Shown: positions 7,466 to 16,094 of the stretch, in pieces | How positions within the stretch are numbered: the stretch's first letter is position 1 | Layout: each line of letters starts with the position of its first letter | Assembly (NCBI GenBank): GCA_910587505.1 | Contig: CAJULD010000003.1 | Span: forward strand, 1-64,000 | Direction: 5' to 3' | DNA length: 64,000 nucleotides | Source: an uncultured Oscillospiraceae bacterium | GTDB lineage: Bacteria; Bacillota; Clostridia; Oscillospirales; Oscillospiraceae | Made by a program: the position numbers and the translations under genes | Notes under the pieces: model-generated | The model's database searches: none | The model's input: only the letters and a program-made list of their open reading frames with translations | What the model was told of the DNA's origin: nothing

Positions 7466-8320
7466 ATGAAAAGACTTCGGCTGGCGGTGCAGCTGCTGTT
7501 TACCATCGTGACAAACGGATATCTGTACGGATTCCTGAACGGAAAAATCTATCGCGGCAGCCTGAAATACGCCTGTGTCCCAGGGCTGAACTGTTACTCC
7601 TGTCCGGGGGCTGTCGCCTCGTGTCCCATTGGCGCGCTGCAGGCGCTGCTGAACCGGAAGGGCTATCAGGTCCCCTTCGCGGCGCTGGGATTTTTCTTCC
7701 TGTTCGGCAGCCTGCTGGGACGGTTTGTCTGCGGCTGGCTGTGCCCTTTCGGGATGGTGCAGGACCTTCTGCACAGGATCCCCCTTTTTCGGAAGAAAAA
7801 GCGGCTGCCCTTTCATCACGTTCTGAAATATGGAAAATACGCGGCGCTGTTCCTTCTGGTTGGCGCCGGTTCCCTGTTCCTGTTCGACGGATATGCAAAA
7901 ATCCCGGCGTTCTGCAAATATCTCTGCCCCTCCGGAACCCTGTTCGGCGCAGTTCCCCTGCTCAGCGCGGCGGAAACCCTCCGGAGTCAGGCGGGCGGCC
8001 TGTTTTTCTGGAAGCTGGGGATTCTGCTGTTCCTCGCCGGGCTGTCCGTAAAGGTGTACCGGCCGTTCTGCCAGTACCTGTGCCCCCTGGGTGCGATTTA
8101 TGGATGGTTCAACCGCTTCAGTCTGGTACAGATCCGCTGGGAGCAGGAGCGGTGCGTCTCCTGCTCGGCCTGTGAAAGGGCCTGCCCGCTGGGGCTTTCC
8201 CGGCAGGAGATTTCACGCTCTGCGGAGTGCATCCGGTGTGGGAAGTGCGCGGACGCCTGCCCCCGGAAGTGCCTGCGCTTTGGCGGCGCGGGGACCCCGG
8301 AGGAAAAAGCGGAGGGATAG
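7466..8320 (+). CDS. 4Fe-4S polyferredoxin membrane protein (NapH/NosR/YccM-like)
   Basis: Integral membrane redox protein of 284 aa. It has several membrane helices, three C-x3-C-P motifs (CGWLCP, CKYLCP, CQYLCP) of the Fer4_5 type and, near the C-terminus, two classical C-x2-C-x2-C-x3-C-P ferredoxin clusters. It probably takes electrons from cytoplasmic donors and passes them through the membrane to the CXXC protein and the thioredoxin-like lipoprotein encoded just upstream. It starts three bases after the previous stop. Confidence 0.9.
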   Translation: MKRLRLAVQLLFTIVTNGYLYGFLNGKIYRGSLKYACVPGLNCYSCPGAVASCPIGALQALLNRKGYQVPFAALGFFFLFGSLLGRFVCGWLCPFGMVQDLLHRIPLFRKKKRLPFHHVLKYGKYAALFLLVGAGSLFLFDGYAKIPAFCKYLCPSGTLFGAVPLLSAAETLRSQAGGLFFWKLGILLFLAGLSVKVYRPFCQYLCPLGAIYGWFNRFSLVQIRWEQERCVSCSACERACPLGLSRQEISRSAECIRCGKCADACPRKCLRFGGAGTPEEKAEG

Positions 8321-8333
8321 GTTCGGGCGCGGC

Positions 8334-8365
8334 ACAGGGCGGTCCTTTTGCAAGGACCGCCCTGT
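8334..8365 (+). terminator. Strong hairpin after the redox operon
   Basis: Perfect stem of 13-14 bp (CAGGGCGGTCCTT paired with AAGGACCGCCCTG), loop TTGC. There is no T-run, so termination efficiency is uncertain. Confidence 0.6.
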
Positions 8366-8759
8366 ACCAGCAGAGCATTTCTATACCGAAATCAGGGAAA
8401 AGGGGGACCAAACCCCTGATCAGGGCTTTCCTCGAAGGGCGGCCTCCGCCGCCGGATCTCCCGGACCTTTCTGGGTTCATGCTGTCATTATAGCGCATCC
8501 TGCTGCCGCAATCCAGCACAATAGTCCACAATAATCAGCACAATAGTCCACAATAATCAGCACAATCGTATTTAAGAAGCTGAACCAACAGGCGGGAGCA
8601 CACATCCGGACGGAAAATTTGCCGTTAGGACTGCGTGAGAAAAGCCTGAAATCCGTCAGGACTCCTGCGCTTTCCTTCCCTGCCGGTCGAAAAATTTTCC
8701 CGTCATTCTGCACGCTTCGCCTGTTGGTACAGATTCTAAATGGAAAGAATGGTTCAGAA
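8366..8759. other. Intergenic region before the AraC gene
   Basis: About 390 bases without a supported gene. It contains the 22-bp tandem repeat (8514-8566) and a frame open in phase with the AraC gene from 8619, which lacks a ribosome binding site. No consensus promoter was identified. Confidence 0.5.
8514..8566. repeat. 22-bp tandem repeat, 2.4 copies
   Basis: Unit CAGCACAATAGTCCACAATA (plus AT) occurs at 8514-8535 and 8536-8557 with a partial third copy to 8566. Each unit carries two CACAATA half-motifs, so it could be a regulator-binding array upstream of the AraC gene. Low-copy and without spacers, so not CRISPR. Confidence 0.9.
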
Positions 8760-9698
8760 ATGGAATGGATGGTAACAGAGCTGATGGGAGACCGGTCCGA
8801 GGTGATCCGCTATGACCGGGCCGGGCTGCCGCTGTATATCCGGGCCGGAGACCTGTCGCATTTTCCGGGAATGCGCGCCCCCTGCCACTGGCATGACGAC
8901 GTGGAGCTGATCCGGATTGTCTCCGGGTACATGCGCTACCATGTCAACGGGCAGGAAATTCTTCTTGGGCCGGACGACTGTGTGGTTGTCAATTCCAGAC
9001 AGATGCACTTTGGATACGATTTTCAAAAAAGAGACTGCCGGTACTCCTGCATTCTGTTCCATCCCTCGCTGCTCTCCGGCGGAACGATTCTGGAGCAGGA
9101 CTTTGTTCTGCCCGTTCTGGAAATGCCGGAATACTGGCTCCTCCGCTCCGGTACGGAAGCCGGCAGCCGGGCGGCGGAATGCGCCGGCCGGATCATGGCC
9201 CTGAAGGCGGGGGGAGAGCCTGCCTTTGAGCTGGAGGTAATCGGGCTGCTGCATATACTGTGGGCCGCCCTGTGGCGAAACGCGGACGCGATTCCGCCGT
9301 CCCGCCGGGGTCTCCGGGACCCGGACATTGCCGCGCAGAAAGCAATGGCCTCCTGCATTTACCGGCATTACGGGGAGCGGCTCTCTCTGAACGATATCGC
9401 CGCCGCCGGGCATGTCAGCCGCAGCAAGTGCTGTCAGATTTTTCGCCGGTTTATGGGGCAGTCGCCGGTTGAGTATCTGAACAGCTACCGCCTCAAGCGC
9501 TGCCGGGACCTGCTGATTGAAACGGAGATGAGCGTCACCGAAATCGCGCTGTCCTGCGGCTTCAATCACCTGAGCTATTTTTCCCGGATGTTTCTGCGGA
9601 CCTATGGCGACACCCCCAGCGGGTACCGCGCCGGGAAAAACGGCGGCGCGCAGGAGCTCCCGTCACGCCATTTCCGTCACTGCGACGAAGACGTTTGA
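8760..9698 (+). CDS. AraC-family transcriptional regulator with cupin-like sensor domain
   Basis: DNA-binding regulator, 312 aa. The N-terminal part (about 15-110) has the AraC-type cupin pattern with HWHDD. The C-terminus (about 210-305) has two helix-turn-helix units, ending in the conserved CGFNHLSYFSRMFLRTYG-like stretch. The start is chosen at ATG 8760; only a weak GGAAAG precedes it. The 3' end overlaps the convergent sleC gene by 36 bases. A direct-repeat array upstream could be its own operator. The ligand is unknown. Confidence 0.88.
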   Translation: MEWMVTELMGDRSEVIRYDRAGLPLYIRAGDLSHFPGMRAPCHWHDDVELIRIVSGYMRYHVNGQEILLGPDDCVVVNSRQMHFGYDFQKRDCRYSCILFHPSLLSGGTILEQDFVLPVLEMPEYWLLRSGTEAGSRAAECAGRIMALKAGGEPAFELEVIGLLHILWAALWRNADAIPPSRRGLRDPDIAAQKAMASCIYRHYGERLSLNDIAAAGHVSRSKCCQIFRRFMGQSPVEYLNSYRLKRCRDLLIETEMSVTEIALSCGFNHLSYFSRMFLRTYGDTPSGYRAGKNGGAQELPSRHFRHCDEDV

Positions 9699-10901
9699 AA
9701 TCTCATACCATCCGGCAAAATCCACGCTGCCGGTCTGGGGCAGATGGAAAATCTTCTGGAACTCCGTGACCGCCTCCTGGGTGGCGGGCCCGTAGATCCC
9801 ATCCGCCGGAATTCTGGGAATGGCGGGATAGTTTTGGGAAATGCGGTCCAGCTGCGTCTGAATGGTGCGCACCGCCTCCCCCTCGCTGCCCGGAGAGAGA
9901 ACCTGCCCGCCGTAGGACAGGGGCACGCCTTCCACTTTTTCCGCGCTTTTGAGGTAGATTTCCGCCCCGTAATACTTCCGCAGGATGCTGACGGCATCCC
10001 AGCCCTGCTCCCCCAGCGCCTGGGAGCCCCACTGGCTCAGGCCGCTGCACTGCGTCCGCCGCCCGTCGCAATACTGGGCGAAGAGGGGCTGGGAAATGCC
10101 TTCTCTGGTGATATAGGTGGTGAAGAGGTCGTCCACTACCACGCCGATCTCCTCAAAGATGGTCCGTCCGTGGGAATAGGACTGGTCAAAGGCCGTGGAG
10201 CTGGTAATGGTGAAATCATACCCCTTCCCCCGGTACCATTCGGTATACACCCGGTTCAGGGTGAAGGACAATATGGCCAGGACGTTTGCCTTGATGGCCT
10301 CCGTTTTCCAGGTGGAATAGATTTCGCTGCACGCCACGTTCTTTATGTAGTCCTTGAACCGCACCCAGTAATTGGGCGCGGAGGAATCGTCCGGCCGGCC
10401 CGCGTGTACGACGATGAACTCCGGGATCACCGGATCGGGCAGCACCACCAGTCCCCCCGGCGCGGGCAGCGGCTTGACCTCCTCCTCCGGCTCCCGCGTG
10501 GAAGGCGCGCCCCATAATCCGTGGGGGGCCAGCAGCAGGTTGCGCACGTTGAAGCCGCCGGGTCTGGCCGGGGCCAGGGCCGCCCGCTGGATGGAGCGGC
10601 CTGTGGGCAGCACCTCCACGCCGCCGATGTGAAGGGTTTCCCTCCCGCCGGCGGAGACGGTCACGTTGTAAACGGCGTAGGGCCGCCGTCCGGATTCTCC
10701 CTCGGCCACCGACAGCTCGATGGGCGGCGCGGGCAGCTCGATAAAGGGCGTTTGCCCCGACGCGTCGGTGGTGGATTCTGCCAGGACCCGGCCGTTTTCC
10801 GGGTCGGTGATGCGGACGCCGGCCCCCGGAAGGGGCGCGGGGGTTTCTCCGTCCGTAACAAAAATCTGCAAATTGCCTGTGTCCAGATAAGCTGGATTCA
10901 T
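9663..10901 (-). CDS. sleC: Spore cortex-lytic enzyme SleC-like protein
   Basis: Likely spore-coat or cortex-associated hydrolase activated during germination, 412 aa, close to clostridial SleC length. The N-terminal region (about 8-95) looks like a beta-sandwich pro-domain, a SpoIID/LytB-like domain occupies roughly 150-310, and a PG_binding_1 domain (about 335-400, with ADGIYGPATQEAV) ends the protein. Two subtilases of the Csp type are divergently encoded 85 bases away. In C. perfringens and C. difficile, Csp protease cleaves pro-SleC to activate it. AAAGGAGGAG precedes the start. The function is inferred from domains plus context. Confidence 0.85.
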   Translation of the reverse strand: MNPAYLDTGNLQIFVTDGETPAPLPGAGVRITDPENGRVLAESTTDASGQTPFIELPAPPIELSVAEGESGRRPYAVYNVTVSAGGRETLHIGGVEVLPTGRSIQRAALAPARPGGFNVRNLLLAPHGLWGAPSTREPEEEVKPLPAPGGLVVLPDPVIPEFIVVHAGRPDDSSAPNYWVRFKDYIKNVACSEIYSTWKTEAIKANVLAILSFTLNRVYTEWYRGKGYDFTITSSTAFDQSYSHGRTIFEEIGVVVDDLFTTYITREGISQPLFAQYCDGRRTQCSGLSQWGSQALGEQGWDAVSILRKYYGAEIYLKSAEKVEGVPLSYGGQVLSPGSEGEAVRTIQTQLDRISQNYPAIPRIPADGIYGPATQEAVTEFQKIFHLPQTGSVDFAGWYEISNVFVAVTEMA

Positions 10902-10985
10902 AACGGCACTCCTCCTTTCCGTATACTATTCTATGCAGGCGGCGGCCGCGGGCCACCGCCTCGGTTATTATGGAAGGGAGACGGT
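10902..10985. promoter_or_regulatory. Divergent sleC/csp intergenic region
   Basis: An 84-bp divergent space with ribosome binding sites at both edges and a GC-rich dyad in the middle (GGCGGCGGCC GCG GGCCACCGCC, 10938-10960). Promoters for sporulation sigma factors are expected here but I cannot assign one with confidence. Confidence 0.5.
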
Positions 10986-12542
10986 ATGGAATACATCATC
11001 AAATATACAGGAGACATTCTCTCTCTGGGATATCCCACGGAGCTGCTGGACGCGCAGTTTGCCATTATGGAGCTGGAGGCCCGGGCGGCCGGCCGGCTGC
11101 TGGAGCACCGGCAGGTGAGCTGCTACGAGCCGGCCCGGATGCTCAGCAGACTTGCGGACCGGAGCATGGAGTCCGCCTGCATCCCGCCGGTCCAGCGGAA
11201 AACCGGACTGGGGCTGACGGGGAAGGGCGTGCTTATCGGCTTTGTGGACTCGGGCCTGGATCTGAGTCACCCGGAATTTCTGGGGGAGGACGGGAACACA
11301 CGGGTCGTCGCCCTGTGGGACATGACGGCGGAAGGCACGCCGCCGGAGGGCTTCCTCCATGGGGCGGCATACACCGCAGAGGAAATCGCCGCCGGGCTGG
11401 TCTCTCCTGCCGGGCAGTCCGGCCACGGCACTGCGGTGGCCGCCATCGCCGCCGGCCGCAGCGGCGCGGCGCCGGAGGCCTCCATCGCGGCGGTGAAGCT
11501 GTCCAGCGCCCGGACCACGGACATCATGCGGGCAGTGAAGTATCTGCTGGATCAGGCGGAGGAGCGTGGGATGCCCTGCGTGGTCAATCTCAGCTACGGT
11601 ACCAACTTCGGCTCTCACCAGGGGCAGTCCCTCTTCGAGTCCTATATCGACCAGTCCGCCCAGCGGGGAAGGAGCGTCGTCGTCTGCGCTGCCGGCAACG
11701 AGGGCAGCGGAGCCCACCACTTCCGCGGAAAGCTCATAGAAGGCGCGACCGTGGACGCGGAATTCACCGTCTCCACCCGGAGGGAGCAGGTCTACCTCTC
11801 CCTGTGGAAGAATTTTGCCGACGAGGCGGTGCTGGAGCTGATTCTCCCCAATGGACAGTCCACGGGGCTCCTGACGGAGGGGACCCGGTCTTTCCGGTTT
11901 GGGTCCATCCGCGTGACGGTATTCTATGGCGTGCCCACCCACTACAGCGCCTCCCAGGAGGCCATCTTCCTGGTGGAGGCGCCTCCGGGAGAGATGGACG
12001 GACTGTGGAAGCTTCGCTCCACGGGGAAGAAGGTTGCAGACGGGCGGTTCGACATGTGGCTGCCCACGGTGGAGGAGGTCACCGACCGCACCGCCTTTCT
12101 CCAGCCGGAACCGGAGCTGACCATCACCCTCCCCGCCACGGCGCTGTATCCCATCTCGGTAGGGGGATACCGGACGGAGACGGAAACCATCAGCCCCTTC
12201 TCCGGGCAGGGGGACCAGGGATGCTGGGGCAGGGTGATGCTGGATCTGACGGCCCCGGCGGAGGCAGTGCGCTCCGCCAAAGCCGGAGGCGGGTACGACG
12301 TGTTCACCGGCACGAGCATGGCAGCTCCCTTTGTCTCCGGCGCGGCGGCCCTGATGATGGAGTGGGGCGTCGTACAGGGCAACGACCCCTTCCTGTACGG
12401 CCAGCGGGTGAAGGCCTTCCTGTGCAAGGGGGCCCTGCGCAGCCCGTTTCTGACCTATCCCAACCCCCAGTGGGGCTACGGGCGGCTGAACCTGTGCGGG
12501 ACCATGGACGCGCTGGTCAATCATATCGAAAGGGGGCTGTGA
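10986..12542 (+). CDS. Csp-type germination subtilase (S8 family), triad intact
   Basis: Serine protease of 518 aa. The triad residues are visible: Asp88 in FVDSG, His147 in SGHGT and Ser444 in GTSMAAP; the oxyanion Asn lies in AAGNEG. It has the long insertion between His and Ser typical of Csp proteases and no signal peptide. The start follows GGAAGGGAG; the long upstream open frame is a shadow of sleC. It is two bases from a second subtilase gene and divergent from sleC, so it is probably the enzyme that activates pro-SleC. Confidence 0.88.
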   Translation: MEYIIKYTGDILSLGYPTELLDAQFAIMELEARAAGRLLEHRQVSCYEPARMLSRLADRSMESACIPPVQRKTGLGLTGKGVLIGFVDSGLDLSHPEFLGEDGNTRVVALWDMTAEGTPPEGFLHGAAYTAEEIAAGLVSPAGQSGHGTAVAAIAAGRSGAAPEASIAAVKLSSARTTDIMRAVKYLLDQAEERGMPCVVNLSYGTNFGSHQGQSLFESYIDQSAQRGRSVVVCAAGNEGSGAHHFRGKLIEGATVDAEFTVSTRREQVYLSLWKNFADEAVLELILPNGQSTGLLTEGTRSFRFGSIRVTVFYGVPTHYSASQEAIFLVEAPPGEMDGLWKLRSTGKKVADGRFDMWLPTVEEVTDRTAFLQPEPELTITLPATALYPISVGGYRTETETISPFSGQGDQGCWGRVMLDLTAPAEAVRSAKAGGGYDVFTGTSMAAPFVSGAAALMMEWGVVQGNDPFLYGQRVKAFLCKGALRSPFLTYPNPQWGYGRLNLCGTMDALVNHIERGL

Positions 12543-12543
12543 C

Positions 12544-14256
12544 ATGCGCCTGTCTCCGGAAACCATGGCGTTCATCCACGCGCCGGATACGGTGGACTTT
12601 GTCACCCGCGCCAGCGACGCCTTTTTTGACTATGCCAGAAGCTCCAACGACGTGGTGGTGGGGCAGACCCTCTCGGGGCGCTACGTCCTGGGATACGTGA
12701 AGGCGGAGAATTTCCAACGGCTGGAGGAGGCCCTGGGGACTGCCTTTGTCAGCTCTTTTTCTGTGGTACTGGGACTGCTGGACCGTCCGGCCCTGGATGC
12801 GGCAGGGGTCTCCCAGGTCCACAGCCAGCCCTATCTGAACCTGAAGGGGAGGGGTGTTCTGCTGGGCTTTGTGGACACGGGCATCGACTATACCCAGGAG
12901 GTGTTCCGCTACGAGGACGGCAGCAGTAAGATCCGCTATATTTACGATCAGACCGCCGAAGGCGAGCCGCCCGAGGGTTTCCTGCTGGGTCGGGAGTACG
13001 GCAAAGAGGAGATCGACGCCGCCCTGGCCTCCTCCGACCCCTACGCCCTGGTGCCGGAGCGGGACGAGAACGGCCACGGCACGTTTCTGGCCTCGGTGGC
13101 CGCCGGACGGCAGAGCGAGGACTTCAGCGGAGCGGCCCCGGACGCGGAGATCATCGCCGTGAAGCTGAAGCCGGCGCGGCCCTTCTACCGGGAGAAATAC
13201 TGCGTTCCGCCGGAGCAGGAGTACGCCTATGAATCCAGCGCAGTGATGCTGGGCGTGGAGTACATCCTGCGGAAGGCGCGGGAGCTGGGCCGCCCCGTGG
13301 CCATCTGCATCGGTCTGGGGACCAACGCGGGCAGCCATGACGGCTACAGCGCCTTTGAGGAGTATCTGGGCGGCGTGTCCATTCAGAAGGGGGTGTGTCT
13401 GTGCGCGGCGGCGGGCAACGAGGCGGAGGCCCGCCATCACACCGGCGGCATCCTCCAGCCGGGGGAGAAGCCGGGGCAGGTGGATCTGAAGGTGGGCGAA
13501 AACGCGGGAGACGTCTATCTGGCCATCTGGAACACGGTGGCGGACCGGCTGTCGGTGTCGGTGCGCTCTCCCTCCGGGGAGCTGGTAGGCCGGGCCCCCG
13601 CCCGGCCGGGAGCCGCTCCCGTGGCGGACGTGAAGCTGGTGCTGGAGGCCGCCAGAGTGCAGATCGAATACCATTTCCCGGTGGAGGGCAGCGGCGGGCA
13701 GCTGTCGGTGATCCGCATTTTGGGGGCGACCCCCGGCGTGTGGACCATCGGGCTCCATGGCGACATTCTGCTCAGCGGCACGTATCAGGCCTGGCTGCCC
13801 ATGACGGGATTTGTGTCGCCCACCGTAGAATTCCTGGCCGCCACGCCGGACTACACCATCACCAGTCCGGCCTCCGCCGTGGGCGTGATCTGCTGCGGGG
13901 CCTATGACAGCGCCAGCAAGAGCCTGTATGCAAAATCCTCCCGCGGGCCCGCCTGGGACGGCCGGGTTCTGCCGGATCTGACGGCCCCGGGCGTGGGGGT
14001 GGGGGGCATATACCCCTACGGGCCGGGGGTTATGAGCGGCACCAGCGCGGCGGCGGCGGTGCTGGCGGGAATCTGCGCCCTGCTGCTCCAGTGGGGAATT
14101 CGCGAGGGGAACGACCCGTCCATGGGAACCTATCAGATTCGGGCCTATCTCATCCGCGGCTGCCTGCGGCGGGCCGACATGGCCTATCCCAACAACCAGT
14201 GGGGATATGGCTCGGTGCAGCTGATGCAGAGCTTCCATCTGATGCGGGAGCTGTGA
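12544..14256 (+). CDS. Second Csp-type subtilase, triad apparently intact
   Basis: 570 aa, S8 family. Asp111 (FVDTG), His178 (NGHGT) and Ser501 (GTSAAAA) are present; the Pro after the usual GTSMAAP is lost. In C. difficile, CspA and CspC are pseudoproteases that sense germinants, so conservation of all three residues here is notable. It has a longer N-terminal extension (about 100 residues before the Asp), possibly a prodomain. AAAGGGGG precedes ATG 12544, two bases after the previous stop, so the pair is co-transcribed. Confidence 0.87.
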   Translation: MRLSPETMAFIHAPDTVDFVTRASDAFFDYARSSNDVVVGQTLSGRYVLGYVKAENFQRLEEALGTAFVSSFSVVLGLLDRPALDAAGVSQVHSQPYLNLKGRGVLLGFVDTGIDYTQEVFRYEDGSSKIRYIYDQTAEGEPPEGFLLGREYGKEEIDAALASSDPYALVPERDENGHGTFLASVAAGRQSEDFSGAAPDAEIIAVKLKPARPFYREKYCVPPEQEYAYESSAVMLGVEYILRKARELGRPVAICIGLGTNAGSHDGYSAFEEYLGGVSIQKGVCLCAAAGNEAEARHHTGGILQPGEKPGQVDLKVGENAGDVYLAIWNTVADRLSVSVRSPSGELVGRAPARPGAAPVADVKLVLEAARVQIEYHFPVEGSGGQLSVIRILGATPGVWTIGLHGDILLSGTYQAWLPMTGFVSPTVEFLAATPDYTITSPASAVGVICCGAYDSASKSLYAKSSRGPAWDGRVLPDLTAPGVGVGGIYPYGPGVMSGTSAAAAVLAGICALLLQWGIREGNDPSMGTYQIRAYLIRGCLRRADMAYPNNQWGYGSVQLMQSFHLMREL

Positions 14257-14300
14257 CGGAGGAAGAGCGCGGAGTCCCCGCAGGCAGGAAAATGGTTTTC

Positions 14301-14329
14301 TTGCGCACTGCCGCCGAATCTGTTATAAT
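14301..14329 (+). promoter_or_regulatory. Sigma-A-type promoter for holA
   Basis: TTGCGC (14301-14306), 17-bp spacer, TATAAT (14324-14329), 35 bases before the start of holA. Confidence 0.85.
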
Positions 14330-14364
14330 GAATCAAACAAGCAGGTTCGCGGGAGGAGCAGACC

Positions 14365-15420
14365 ATGGCAGAGAAAAGGAAAACCGCCCCAGGCAATCCC
14401 GGCTTTCTCAGGCTGAAGGAAGCCCTGGCCGCCGGAGAAGTGGGAAATGTATATATTTTCCACGGGGAGGAGAGCTACCTGCGGGAGTACTATCTCGCGG
14501 AAATGAAAAAGAACCTGGTGGCCGGTTTTGAAAGCTTCAATTTCCACAGGCTGGAAAGTAAGGGCCTGACCGTCCAATCCCTTTCGGACGCGGTGGAAGT
14601 GATGCCCATGATGGCCCGGCGGACCATGGTGGAGGTCGTGGACTGGGATATCTACAGGCTGAACGAGGAGCAGCGCGGCGGACTCATCTCTCTGCTGGAG
14701 GATTTCCCGCCCTGTTGCTGCCTGGTGTTCGTCTATGACCAGCTGGAATACAGGCCCAATAAAACGTATAAGAAGCTGTATGCCGCCCTGGAGCGGTACG
14801 CACAGGAGGTCTGCTTTGCGGAGCAAAGCCAGGCAGAGCTCCTCAAGTGGGTCTCCCGCCGGTTCAGGGCCACAGGGCACACCATCGACGCGCCCACGGC
14901 GGAGCATCTGCTCTTCACCTGCGGCAGCCTGATGAACAGCCTGATCCCGGAGATCGGGAAGATTGCCGCCTATGCCCGCCAGGAGCGGATCACCCGTCAG
15001 GATATCGACGCCGTGGCCGCGCCGGTGCTGGAGGCGCAGGTGTTCGACATGACCAACGCGGTGTCCAGAGGGAACTTTGACCGGGCCGCCGAGGTGCTGG
15101 GGACCCTGCTGAAGCTTCAGGAGGAGCCCATCAGGCTGCTGTCCATCATCGGAAGCGAGCTGCGGCAGCTCCACACGGCCCGCCTTGCACTGGACGCGGG
15201 CGAGGGGAAATTCTGGCTGATGGAGCGGTGGAATATCCGCTCCGGCTACCGTGCGGGACTGCTGATGGACAACGCCCGCCGGGTCACCCGGCACTGGTGC
15301 GCACGGGCGGTGCGGCGGTGCTATGAGGTGGACCTTCGGATCAAGAGCGTGAACGGCGTAAACGGGGCGGATGAACTGAAGCTGCTGCTGATGGAGCTGG
15401 CCCAGACTGCCGGGGCATGA
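14365..15420 (+). CDS. holA: DNA polymerase III delta subunit
   Basis: Clamp-loader subunit that opens the sliding clamp at the replication fork, 351 aa, the usual length. The N-terminal sequence includes NVYIFHGEESYLREYY, the family's degenerate AAA+ opening, followed by the helical domain with FDMTNAVS and the C-terminal collar region containing EEPIRLLSIIGSELRQL. A good promoter and GGAGGAG precede it. It is followed 16 bases later by an RNase M5-like gene. Confidence 0.93.
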   Translation: MAEKRKTAPGNPGFLRLKEALAAGEVGNVYIFHGEESYLREYYLAEMKKNLVAGFESFNFHRLESKGLTVQSLSDAVEVMPMMARRTMVEVVDWDIYRLNEEQRGGLISLLEDFPPCCCLVFVYDQLEYRPNKTYKKLYAALERYAQEVCFAEQSQAELLKWVSRRFRATGHTIDAPTAEHLLFTCGSLMNSLIPEIGKIAAYARQERITRQDIDAVAAPVLEAQVFDMTNAVSRGNFDRAAEVLGTLLKLQEEPIRLLSIIGSELRQLHTARLALDAGEGKFWLMERWNIRSGYRAGLLMDNARRVTRHWCARAVRRCYEVDLRIKSVNGVNGADELKLLLMELAQTAGA

Positions 15421-15436
15421 TGGAGGGAAGCGAAGG

Positions 15437-16039
15437 ATGAAACGCGTCCGGGAAGTGATCGTGGTGGAGGGCCGCTATGACAGGAACGCCCTCCGGCAGG
15501 TGGTGGATGCCACGGTGGTGGAGACATGCGGCTTCGGCGTGTTCCGCGACAGGGAGCGGCTGGCCCTGCTGCGCCGTCTGGGACGGGAGCGGGGACTGAT
15601 CCTGCTGACCGACAGCGACGGGGCGGGTTTTGTCATCCGCAATTTTCTCAGGGGAGCCATTCCCGGACAGCAGCTCAAACAGGCCTATATTCCGGATGTT
15701 CCGGGCAAGGAGCGGCGAAAGGCCGCCCCTGGCCGGGAGGGAAAGCTGGGGGTGGAGGGCATGCCGCCCCAGGTCCTGCTGGAGGCCCTGGAGCGGGCGG
15801 GCGCGACCTTTGAAGGGGAGGAAGGCGCGGCGGAGGACCGCCGCCCTGTTACCAAGGCGGATTTTTACGCCCTGGGTCTTACCGGCGGTCCGGACAGCGC
15901 CAGCCGGCGGGCGGCGCTGCTGCGCCGGCTGGACCTGCCGGAGCGCATGACTGCCAACGCCCTGCTGGAGGCGGTGAACATTCTGTATACCCGGGAAGAA
16001 TTTATGAATTTATGCGAGAATTGGGAACCTTTTTCCTGA
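15437..16039 (+). CDS. rnmV: RNase M5-like Toprim protein with DUF4093-type C-terminus
   Basis: Probable maturase of 5S rRNA, 200 aa. The Toprim fold shows the catalytic Glu in VVEGRYD (about residue 10) and the metal-binding LTDSDGAG (about 56-63). The C-terminal half matches the DUF4093-type extension of M5 enzymes. The symbol follows the family; the usual neighbour ksgA is absent and holA is upstream instead. The last codons, Phe-Ser-stop, lie inside an interspersed repeat that also ends other genes here. Confidence 0.8.
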   Translation: MKRVREVIVVEGRYDRNALRQVVDATVVETCGFGVFRDRERLALLRRLGRERGLILLTDSDGAGFVIRNFLRGAIPGQQLKQAYIPDVPGKERRKAAPGREGKLGVEGMPPQVLLEALERAGATFEGEEGAAEDRRPVTKADFYALGLTGGPDSASRRAALLRRLDLPERMTANALLEAVNILYTREEFMNLCENWEPFS

Positions 16040-16070
16040 AAGAAAACGCGGCAAAAAGAAATTTGAAATT
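16029..16070 (-). repeat. Interspersed A/T-rich hairpin repeat, copy a
   Basis: Reads TTTTTCCTGAAAGAAAA then AAAAAGAAATTTGAAA. On the minus strand this is the order found in other copies (AAGTTC-like, TTTTTG, TTTTC, TCAGGAAAAAG). It contains the stop codon of the RNase M5-like gene. Confidence 0.6.
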
Positions 16071-16094
16071 TGGGAATTTTACAGGAATCGTATT

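Noticed and set aside
8514..8566. Short direct repeats as a CRISPR array
   Set aside because: Units are directly adjacent with no spacers and no cas genes are present.
10521..10985. 155-codon N-terminal extension of the first subtilase
   Set aside because: It is antisense to sleC and reads as low-complexity; GGAAGGGAG before ATG 10986 gives a normal Csp start.
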